Positions 25,301-37,300 of a stretch of 51,667 bases of DNA are shown here, in pieces. Source of the stretch: Acanthaster planci. Its lineage: Eukaryota; Echinodermata; Asteroidea; Valvatida; Acanthasteridae. Position numbers and translations under genes: made by a program. Below the pieces are notes generated by a model. That model searched no databases. It was not told the DNA's origin and was given only the letters and a program-made list of their open reading frames with translations. The DNA lies in NCBI RefSeq assembly GCF_001949145.1, contig NW_019091573.1, positions 507,409 to 559,075 on the forward strand. Reading direction: 5' to 3'. The first letter of the stretch is position 1. Each line of letters begins with the position of its first letter.

Positions 25301-28300
25301 AAGAAAGTTATTAGGTTATGTCAAGTGTTTTGCCCAAAACAGCAAAATAAACTTACTACCTTCACAGCAAAATGCGTATGTCTCATAAACTATGAAATTA
25401 ACCCATTCGCTATAATTACACAACAGGGTTTGAGGGTGAGTGCAGTGCCTCTACATGACTACCTCTATATACAGTATGGAAGCAGATTGCACTTTTTTTG
25501 CATACCTTCATTGAAATAAATCAGTCTAATTTCTCTTGTGATGTCATCCAAACTGGCCTTGATTATCTGTCCTAAAAACAGTTGCCAAAGTGTGGGACCA
25601 TTGTGGATGCAGTGTTGGATGGACAAGTCTTGAAAGCACTTACTGATCATCTAACTAAAATATCTGAATTGCATATTACTAGATGGTTACTCTCCGATAT
25701 TAATCATTGCCTAGACCCGAATCAGTTTGGCAGTCACCCAGGAATGTCAGCTACTTGTTGTTTGGTTGATATTGTTAATTATCTTGCAAAATCTGCTGAT
25801 AAACCAACTTCTGTCTCAACTCTATTTACTACCGATTGTCCCAAAGCATTTGACAGGGTAAACCATTCCATTGTGATTTCAAAACTGCTCAATTTAAATC
25901 CTCGTGGCTGGCTGATTCCTTGGATCGCTGATTTCCTCACTAGCTGCACCCAATGTGAGCAATATCATGGTTGCTTGTCTGATTGGTCCCCAGTTACAGC
26001 GGGAGTTGTTCCTCAGGGAACACGGTTGGGGCCAGTGCTTTTTCTTGTTCTTATTAATGATGCTCTCGCCTCTGTAGGACCCTAGTGTGGGACGTATGTC
26101 GACGACATGACAATCGCTGAATAAACACAGCGGGGTGCGGCCACTGACGCCCAAGCCACACTTAATACGTTATACCAATGGTGTACAGAAAATAACATGC
26201 ATCTTCATATTAAAAAATGCCATACCATGAGAGTTTATTTTGGTAAACTATTCTTCAGCCACTCCATCTGATAATTGACAACCAGGTATTAGAACAAATT
26301 GACTCTGTGAGAGTTCTGGGTGTTCTTATTCGATCTAACCTTAAATGGGAAAAACACATCCAACAAATTGTTAAAAAAGCGAATATCAGAGTGCATATGT
26401 TACGTTAACTGATCCCATTCAACCTGCTTAGGTGTGATCTCATTATGATATACATAGGGTACATTCAGCCACTTCTTGAGTATGCTGCACCTGTTTGGCA
26501 TCCAGCTCTTACTTGAAGCCAAACTCACCAAAGTGAAAGGGTTCAGAAATGAGTATTACATTCAACTTTAGGCATCCAGTATCGGACATATGAAATTGCT
26601 TCTAAGCCTTGTTCAACTTGAAACACTCTGTGATAGAAGGATTAGACTTTGCTTAAAATTTGCTCAGTCACTAGCGAAAGCTCCCCAGTTTCATCACTGG
26701 TTGACGTTAAATAATGCGACATCTAGGAATTTAATATATCATAACCCATTTAAGGAAGTCATGTGTAAAACTGAGCGGTTTAAAAATAGCCTGATTCCTT
26801 TCTTTACCAGGCTTTTGAACACACATAATTAAAATCATCCGACTCTAGACCATCTTGACGGATAATAATTACCACGGAGGTTCGCTCTTTTTACAGGTCT
26901 TTGTATTTATATATATTTTTTTTCAATTTATATCTTTGTATATTGTTTCTTGTATTTAATACTATCCTTGTGAAATCATGTGCGATTCAGCCCGTTTGGC
27001 TGCAATGATGATTGAATAAAACACCATAATAATAAATAATAATAATATTGATTACTGGGGTGCAGCATCAGGACATTACGAGGTTAATCTAGCCAGGTTT
27101 TTGGTGTCAATCAGAGCACTTCATATATCTCGGATTAAAAGCACAAGATAACTGTTATCCTGCAGGGAATCTATGACAGAAATAACTGCTGTGCCATGTC
27201 CTCATTACCAGCTATCACAAAGATTGTCTTCTCAGGTTCTGTCATCTGTTTTACAGGCTAGAGAGTCTCTTCTCGACATGCTGAGTAAAGTCAAAGTGAA
27301 TAGCTTGGAATCCATACAGCTCACTTCATCAGCCATCTCCCAGGTCACCAGTGAAGTTGAGGAGATATCTCCACAAGCACAGGTATTGTTTTAAGTGCAA
27401 GAGCTGACAGACACAATCTCTGTTTAGTTGTGTCGATGGAATGTTTCGTGACAAATACATGTGTTTGATGCAAGGGTCAGAAGCCACTTGCAGTACCCTA
27501 TATTTGAATGTCTTCAAGTCCCAATCCATGCTCCTGTATATGCAGATATCTCCTCTCGTGTTACTATGCAATATATGGCCAAATCTGAACTACATTAACA
27601 CTGCAGTTACTTTCTGTAACACACCACTGACCACTGCTGTTGCTCTTGCCACAAAATACCCACTTCGGATGCAACCTCAATTCAAGCTGTCTGAAATGAC
27701 AACCAGTTACAGGCCAGGTGTCACAAGGTCAAGTTGAAGTATCTCTGGTCCATTTCTCTGTGTGTAGGTGTCTACTGCTTCTGCTTTCTTGAGTATGGGA
27801 TCTTGGCTGAAGGAGCAAGCTGATATGGGTGTGGATGGAGACGTGGTCGAGGGGGCAGCCACGTAAGCTATATCAGTCGCTCTGTCTTGCTGATGCTTGA
27901 GAGAGTTTATATGTTTTGAAAAGTCTTTATTTTCAGAAGTTGAGAATAAACGTCCAACCAGGTTGAGTGGGTAGGGTTTGAATGTGCTACATGAGAAGTT
28001 CCTGTGATAAAGACGAGCTACAAAATACTGTGATGTACCACAAAGATTTGCTGTCTCTTTGAAGTTTGGATTGCAGATAGAGTACAGAAAGCATAAACAG
28101 TGGTCAAGTGCCTCCCAGTGAAATTGACATTGGTGCCTCAGGTGGAATGGGACCCACGCAGGTCAAGCTTGTGCCTTGGGCTTGTCTGCTGTGTCTGCAC
28201 ACTGTGTTCATCGTACACTATTCTTCATTTAGATATGATCAACAACACAAAGCTGTGATGTTTATGTATCTGCACATTCATCTTTCGTTGTTTTATGCTA

Positions 28301-31300
28301 TCCTATCAGGTCTATGGTATCAGGGTTGTCCAACATCATGAGTTCTGCCACCATTACACAAAGTGGAAATGTTTCGGACTACGGGCCAATTTTTGAGAGT
28401 GAGAGAACCCAGCAGGTACAGCATCTCTACTGTTACTACATGTCTAAGTCATTCATATCTTCTCAGAACCAGATAGTTCCTGATAATTTTCGTTTTGAAA
28501 ATTGCACACTTTAGCATTCAGAAACTGTGCAAAACAATGTTTTTTATTGAACAGATTGAAATTGTGTCCTGCCTGCATTTGATGGCTGCATGCTCCAAAT
28601 TCTCTCGTGCAATTCTTCACCAGACTCGTAACGTCACTATGGCTTCCCTCCATGCCCTGGACGACATGCAGGCTGCCATCTTGCTCAACAAGGTGCCCGG
28701 AGAGCAACCCACCATCCTGCAGACCAGCTCCCTGTCAGTTATCCTACAGAGGCAAGAGAAAAGAGGCCTGGATGGGCTGGTGTTGCAGACTGAGAACTCA
28801 GACGTGGTGTTCCGCTTACCAGCAGGGTTGAGCACAGTCATCGATCAGCACCAAGCATCCTCAAATAATGAAGTCATCGATACACAGGTGTGCTGGATTA
28901 TAAAACACCCATATTATGGATATCGAGCAAGGTGTATTCTGCTGAAAAAGCCACAGCTTGAAGTTTTTCTTGCATGTAAAACTTCATTTTGCTTGTGAGT
29001 AGCTTCATGCCTGAACATGCTTATCCAATTACAGGAACTAGCTGTATGATTATCAGAGCATGCTCTTATGTCTAAACGGACCTGTAAGGCTACCTCAAAT
29101 CAAAGACAGTATATAGACATCAACAAAGTAGATTACTGAAGTAAAAGCTGCGTATAGTCCTAGTCTGTTTATAAAGGCCCAGTCAAGACTAGGTTATAAA
29201 AGGGATCACCTCCCAAGCATAGATGACCAACTGCTACACTAAATCGTTGCGTATAATTATACTGTCCACTTTTTCCAGTCAGGAATTGAGCCCAAATGAG
29301 TAACAGGCACTGAGGCATCCGAGCAGTAACTCCTAACTTTGCATTGCTTATTGTGCTAAGGATCCATCCAACATCGAAATTATTTATGTACAATAAAAAA
29401 TTTTTCTCTGTACATTTCCCTGTTGTCTCCAAGATTCATCACTTTCAACAGAATCCTTTCTCTTGGGCCAAGAGTAGCAGCTTGGTGACAACTCATGTGA
29501 CCAGCTTGAGACTAGGACACGGCGATGACCAATCAGAGATCGCAGTACAGACTCTGCCACAAAATGTGGAAATAATGGTAACCAATGGCGACAGTGTCAT
29601 GCCAGTCCTCCAACCACTGGCTGGTCAGCAAACCAATCACAGCTACTCCTTCAATGTGACCAATCCAGATGCAGCTGTCATCATCAGGATCCAGTTGAAC
29701 CAATCATCTGGGCTGACAGAAGTCCTTCCACTGCATTTGTGCCTCCGATTCGAGTTGGCAACAAGCGATACTGAACCACTATGCAACGCCTCTGTTACCA
29801 TGCCACGGGCTGCAACAGACCCCCACGTGTTCCTGAACAGCACAAACATGACCTTTGACCCTTACCTCTGGGTCATCCCGAGCGAGAACTTACCTGAAGT
29901 TGGCAGGTATTACCTGACACTGGACGGAGGGGATGGCACTGATGTGACTAATAAGCAGTATCATGTGTATGCTTTCAGTACACAGTGTTTGTTCTGGGAC
30001 AAGACAAGAGAAGAATGGCTAGGTGACGGCTGTAAGGTGAGATTCAACCAAATTAGGCACCGGATATTGTTCATGAATTGTTACACTCATTGGCATATCC
30101 AAGTTCTGGTCCAGAGGGGAGGCAAAAATGGGATTTTTCAAGAAAAAGTGGTTCAAATTGGTTTCATTTTTAAAAGAATTCTAACCTCCCTCTGAGAAAG
30201 GTGGTGGCATCATTTTGAAAGTATGATGAGCACTAACAATTCTTCACAAAGAAATCACCTTAGTCCCCCGCTGGTTGCTGCTGCCCACATTCCTATGCAA
30301 AGGGTACTTAAATGTGACAGTGCCATGGTCGGATTATAAGTTACAAGCTTAACCACATTCGCAAATTTTCAGCTAGCAAAACTCATTTACTCTCTTAACA
30401 CAAATGTATGTCCATGTAATGCTAGTGTGGTACATGTATGTACACACACATTATATTCCGCCCATGTCCGTTGGGATTCATCACCAATGTATCAAGTTTG
30501 TGTGTTGTCAAGCAAAGATTTTCCTATAAGCCACTCAGTAACTTTAACCAATTAAATGCTTGACATTATTATCAGTATATCATTATCTTACCATGGACAT
30601 GCATATGTACTATGTTTCTTTCCGTAGGTTGGTCCTTTCACCACTGCAGCCCAGACCCACTGCCTGTGCAACCACCTCACATCCTTTGCAGCCAGCTTCC
30701 TGGTTCTCCCAAATCCAGTTGACCTGACGGACTTTTCCCTGTTTGCCACCATTCCAGATAATCCCATCACCGTGGTAACGGTTGCCGTGGTGTTTGTCCT
30801 CTTTGGGCTGTGCGCAGTGTGGGCACACAGGAAGGATCGTATAGAAAGAGAGAAGGTAGGGATATTTTTATTGTCTTAGTCAAGTGCTTTCCAAGTACCA
30901 AGTTGAAGGTCACTGCACAATATTGAACTGGTTAGGGGGAAAATTTAGGCGGTAAATGTACAAATGTGAGATAAAATAAAGTTAAGTCTTACTCCCTCCT
31001 AACTAGTTTGACATTTGGCAGAGAAATTGATACTAGAAATGTAATGTACGTGTACCCAACTACAACACTGGTAGTTTCAATGTGTGATTTATTTGCTACA
31101 ATAAAGTAAATGCAAGCCAGAGCCCAATTTGATGGTACTACATACCGTAAACAAAGGTTTTTGCCAACCACAGCAGAATATTCTGTTTACATACATACAT
31201 ACATACATTGTACATACCGGTACGTAAATGTAAATCCCACAACTCGAAATTAATTGCTGATTTCTGTATCAGTCTGTGGTAAGCAGAGCCATGAAATTCG

Positions 31301-34300
31301 GTCCAGGTTTAAGAATTGAGTGCCATATTTATGTCTGCCTGCTTTCAGGTGTATTCTTTTCAAACAAACACTCAGGGTTTCTACACATTCAATTAAAAAT
31401 TTGGGACATGTCATTTGGCTTGGCCGAAAGTCAATGTTGGCCTCATGGAATAACAACGTAGATTATCAGTGGCAGAACGAAAATCTTTACCATTTACCAA
31501 GCTGCAGCTAACACTGTTCTGCTCAAATATCACATGAACAATAAACCTATGACAACAAACTTTCAAAACATGACTGCAGACACTCAAAACATGATGAAAT
31601 GCAAAACCTCAGTGTAGCATTTGTTTCAAACACAGTTTTAACATCAATTTTGCTATGCACCGAAAATCGTTATGCCCTTTTGTCAGCTGACATCAGCCAG
31701 GGAATAATGCATTTGTAAAAAATCCCCACAAACGTTCTTTGTGGCCCAGGCTCGACTCATAATCCTGGCAGATAATGATCAAGAGGACACCTACCGTTAT
31801 CACGTCACTGTCTTCACTGGGGTGCGTCGAGGGGCCGGCACGACAGCCGTCGTCACCCTGACTCTTCAAGGCATCGTGGGAAACAGTGAGCCACATGTGC
31901 TGTCCAGTGACAGAGAACATCACAAAGTGTTACAGAGGAGCAGCGTTGATTCTTTCCTGCTGACAACAAGGGAATCGTTGGGAATACTACGATCGGTACG
32001 GTTGTGGCATGACAATGGAGGCAGCAGCCCTGCATGGTAAGAAGAGGGAAAGTCTGTACTTACAGCCCTTCATATGAGTTTTGCGTATGATAGGTTTGTG
32101 CAATATTCAGGTTCACATTAACTTTATAACCTTTCTTTCAGAGTATCATTACATAATCCCGAGAAATATGTAATTTTCTCAGGTATGGAGGATGTTTTCT
32201 AACAAGTGGATACACTTTTAGGGCCACACCTACTTGTTTGGGACCTCCTGCAGAGATTCCTTCATTGATAGTTTGTTCTTACTTGTAGGTACCTTAGCCG
32301 CATCCTGGTCCATGATCTAGAGACAGACCGCTGGTGGTATTTCCTGTGCCACACCTGGATTGCAGTCGATCTCAGTGATGGCAAAATTGACAAGACATTT
32401 CCCGTGGCTAACACAGAGGACCTGAAGGACTTCCACCACTTGTTCTTCACCAGGAGCGTCCGGGACATGAAGGACAACCACCTATGGTTGTCCGTGCTGT
32501 CCCGGCCTCCCCGCAGCAGCTTCACCCGGCTCCAGCGTGTGGCCTGCTGCTTTTCTCTCCTCCTGTCCTCCATGCTGATGAACATAATGTTCTACAAGGT
32601 CGGCGAGGGGGAGCCTGATAAGACCTACAACTTTGGGGTGATGAGCCTCTCCGTTAAGACCATCGTAATAGCAACCGAGGCGAGCCTGCTGGCATTACCT
32701 ATCAACCTGGCAATTGTGCAGATTTTCAGGGAGGCCAGACCAAGGGAGAAAGAGGAAGTAGAGATTGTACCTGCGAGCGAGTCGGGAGATTCACAAGATC
32801 AAACTTATCAAGAGCAGGAGGACAAAGGTAGCTTGGACCCGCAAGGTGTAAATCTCTCAAAAGCAGGATGTGCTGACACTGATGCCTCCTTAAGGTCTTC
32901 AAGCATCCAGTCTCAAACCTCAAGCATGCCAAAGTCAGCATCAAGAGGCTCTACACAACACAAAGTAAGTCAACCACAAAACCCCAGGAGGGAGGACACC
33001 AAACCACTTGCCAGCCGTGAGTCTTTGCCAGAGAGAGACATTTTCAGCAGTGACAAAGCATATGAGGAGTACACTGATAAGTATGCAGAGTTTGTATATC
33101 TGAGAAGTACTTGTACAAGTGCCAATGCAAGTAGCCACAGGTCACTGGAAACTGGCAGCTGGCACAGTATGATACCGTTAGAAAGGAATCCTTCAAGCAT
33201 ACATGCTCAACAAGCTTTCCGGCTAGACCTGTTGCCAGAGTGTGATCAAGCCTTAATGTCGACCAACATGACAGAACTGACCAAAACAGCCAGAAACTCC
33301 AATGCAAACCACAACTCATCCAGTAGTGAATCGAGCATACAGCCGCGCTCTTCACAGTCCAACACAACTTCCTGCAGTGCCAGCAGCATCAAGATTCTCA
33401 TTTCACCATCCGAGGAGTCATCCATTGATCCAGGCTCGTCTGACTCAGTCATTTATACGTCTTATCAGGACTTCCTGAGCTCCCGTCTCAATCGGCTGTA
33501 CGAACAGCTTCACAATCCTTCGCCAGGCCTCTTCAGGAGTGACCAGGACCGGCAGAAGGCCCTGCGCAAGTTCAAACTGGCACTGGCCCTGCATGGCTGG
33601 AGAGAGGAAAGGGAGAGGGAATCGGGGTCGGAGAGTTCAAATGAGACCCTGCCAGAGCAAAAAGACAAGGTGCAGAAATTGTTCAGTGGAAGGGGGTTTC
33701 TGCCATGGTGGTGGGTCTACATCGGCTGGTTCCTTGCCATATCCTCCAGTCTGTTTGCTGCTTATCTGATTATTCTCTATGGCCTGACTTTTGGCAAGCA
33801 GAAGTCCCTGGACTGGCTGGTCTCCATGATCGTCTCACTGTTCCAAAGCATTGTTGTGATCCAACCAGTGAAGGTCATTGCCATAGCGGCTTTTTTTGCC
33901 ATTGTTTTGAAATCTTATGATTACGACGAAATTGGAGTGACATTCTTTAAGCAGCTCAAGATATATGCAGGTGAGAATTAACAAAGTGTTGAATTTCGAG
34001 TCCAGTCACTGTTATTGACAGTGCAAAAATCTAGACAAATTTTATAAAACAGCTTAACACATGACATCACCAAGGAAAGTGGTTGAGAGTTTGTAATGTT
34101 TGCTCTTCAGTATTGTTTTAAACATGTCAACGTCTGCACGACACCCTGTTGAAGAGCTGGGCTTTCATAATTAAAATCCTCATTGGCAAAGAGCCACATG
34201 AATTTGTTTGCAGGTAACATATGGAATGATTTAAGCATGTCTCCCTTTTTGTGATGGGCAAAGAATTATTACTGAGACCTTTTATGTTAAATGTATAATG

Positions 34301-37300
34301 TACATGTATCAGTAAATGTAAATCATACACCTAATTTTTCCTTTTGAAAAAAAAAAATTACCAGGGCAAATAAATCACAAAGAATAAAATAATAAATTGT
34401 GCCATTTACAGTGTAAATAGGAGAAAAAAAGGGAAGTTTTGTCAAACACAAGGCACATACAGCAATCTTCGATTTATAAGTCAATGATAGTTTTGTTCAA
34501 AGACAAAATCTCATTTTATATCTCATGATCAAAGGTGGCCAACAGTCCAGCACCACTAGCACCCAGAGCAAGCACAGAGACTCCCACTTCTACCAGCCTC
34601 CCACTGGCCGAGCCGTGGAGCAAGCACGAGAGAAGCGACACGCAGAGAGGAAGATGTACTCCCTGATCAAGGCCTTCCTTGGCCATCTGGTGTTTATCTG
34701 GCTGGTGCTGCAGGTCAGCATTGCCCAGCGGGATCCTGCTGGCATCTACCTCAGCCTGGCCATGAGGAGTAGCTTCACGACAAAACTCGACCAGGTATTG
34801 CAGCATCATCAACATGCATATCCTGGCATTCATTTTGTGTAGGAATGTACATGTGTAAGTTTAATAAATACATGTAGTACAGCAAAAGCGTGTATGCTCA
34901 GGATCAAATAATCTTTTTGAAGCATAGAACTAAGTGGGTATTCTTGTCACCAATCTTGAGTGGAAAAAAACACAACAGGATTTGAACCTGCTGCTTCAAC
35001 AATGTTTTGCACTTTTGGCAACTAACTGAGCTGTTCAATCTTGTTGCAGACGTACATGTATGAATTGCTACTTGTTTTTGTGTGGAGCCGTTTCACGGTC
35101 AGTTAAAGCGACAATGAAACCAAGGAATGGTTTCATAGTCTGCACCTTTGTATACTAAGACAAACAATTATTTAACAAAAAAGTGTACCTTATACCTAAT
35201 GACAGACAATGTTGGCCCAAAAGTACATGATTGTAAATGAAGTCTACTTACCCTTGTGACATTCTCCATTTACGTCCAGGTAAAAACAATGCCAGATGTG
35301 TACACATGGATAAAGGGTGAATTTGCTCCAAGTCTGTATGAAGCCGAGCCTGGCACTGCTTTGCAGGAATCCCTTCTTGTGGGCAGCCCGAGATTACGCC
35401 AGCAGAGAGTTAAACCAGGTGAGTCCAACTTTCCAACTTTGAACTCCAAGCAGTTTGATAGTTCATGCTAGTCCCATACAACGGACTGACAAATCAAATC
35501 TGACACGTTCACATTTGTGAGATAGGTACAGTATGTGCTATTGAAAATGATTCCTGACTTGAAATGCTGACAAGATTGCATTCCAAATTCATGGTTTCTT
35601 GCCAATAGCACCATGGTTTATTTGATGAGCGCTGGAACAATTAACATGTACGTGCAGCAATTGACAACATATTCAAGCAAAGGTCTTTCTACGACAACAA
35701 AGACAAAAAGCTTACGATCTTCAAGTATGTGCAAGCATTCACTCGTTCGGGCCATGAAAGTTTGAGCTTTAGCCCAAATTTGGGGCTTAAATCTGACCAA
35801 CTATTTGCTACTCATACAAATATTCCAAGGAAATTGGCCCTTCATTTTTACCCAATACATGTATGTGTCAATATCTTTCTTGCTCGTTTCATATTCACCA
35901 ATGAGCTGCCTAGACTGAGAGTCAGTGTGTTATTCAATAGAAATCTGAAGACCTTCTTGCAAGTTAAAGAGCCAATGTGTCACTCTAACTTTAACTGTGA
36001 TTCATGATTCCAAATTTTTCAATGTGATGCACCAGGCTACTTACAACACTGCAGGGAGCTAGACACTTACCGATACTTGCGTCCTGGATGCTATGCTGTC
36101 CGTGGCACTGAGTTGGACCAAGGTGCTTACAATGCATCTTGGACTCAGCCTCTGTCATCTAATAACACATCACAGCATCAGTCCCGCAGTCCTTGGGTCT
36201 ACCAGTCCCACTGGCAGGCAAAGGGGAGCTACTTCCTGACAGACCCCGGGCGCTACAACCGCGGGGGTTTCCTTCTGGATCTTGGTACAACTCGGGCCTC
36301 CACAGCCAATCAGACAGCCCTCCTGCAGGACTTGGGCTGGGTCGATCAGTACACCCAGGCGATAATCCTGGAGTGGGTGGTTTACAATGCCAACACAAAC
36401 CTCTTCTGCGCGTGCACTGTTGTGTTTCGCGCCGAAGGAACCACCACCGTGGTGCCCTCTCACGAGTTTGCGATTGTTTGCATCTACCGTTACACCAACA
36501 AGTATGACAAGTTTGTGGTGATTCTGGAAGTGCTGTATGTCATGGTTGTTACTGTCATCATGGGAATGGAAGTTCTCAAGTGGAAGAACAATCGCAGGGA
36601 ATACTGGGCATTCTGGAATGTCCTAAATATTGCCATCATTATTCTATCCATTTCAGGTACAGCAAACTTTATTTCAATTGCTCCTTAAAATGTATATTAT
36701 TTGTTTTCATAAGTGCCATGCAACCTGATCAATTTCACACGAACAAGTTTCCATTCAGTGCTTCTCTTTTGAAGTTTGTACTGAGAGTGCATATATCCAT
36801 CACAACAAACATGGCTGTAAGTTTTTGAGTCTCCATTGTTATTTTTGCATATACATGTATTACAGTCACATTGTTTCTATAGACTTTTCACTTGATCAAT
36901 ATCATCTTCTCCTTTGACGTAACACTTACCAGCAGGATAACACCATGTGACCCACCATTCCAAAACCAGACTGAAGTAGGTATTAACTTCATATTCCTGA
37001 AGTACGGTAGTGGTAATTCCACTTCATGTTCGTGGATCACCTTGAAGTGTACAGAAAATGGGGAGAGGAATTGCTGAACATCATAATTACCTACTTCAGC
37101 CTGGTTTGGGAAAGATGGCTTCTTTCACTGGCTGATTTTGTAGAATTTCAAAAACCTTTCAGTGCATGGTGTTCAGGCGTTAAATTTCCAACACATTAGA
37201 TCAAAGACATCAACTTAATGCCCATTCATCTATGTCCTCCTCACAGCAACCACAGCATACATATGGCAGCACGTCTTAGCCAACAACATCATGCAGCTGT

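Noticed and set aside
36159-36507. Several overlapping frames on both strands
   Set aside because: They are shadows of the polycystin TOP-domain exon 36036-36656.
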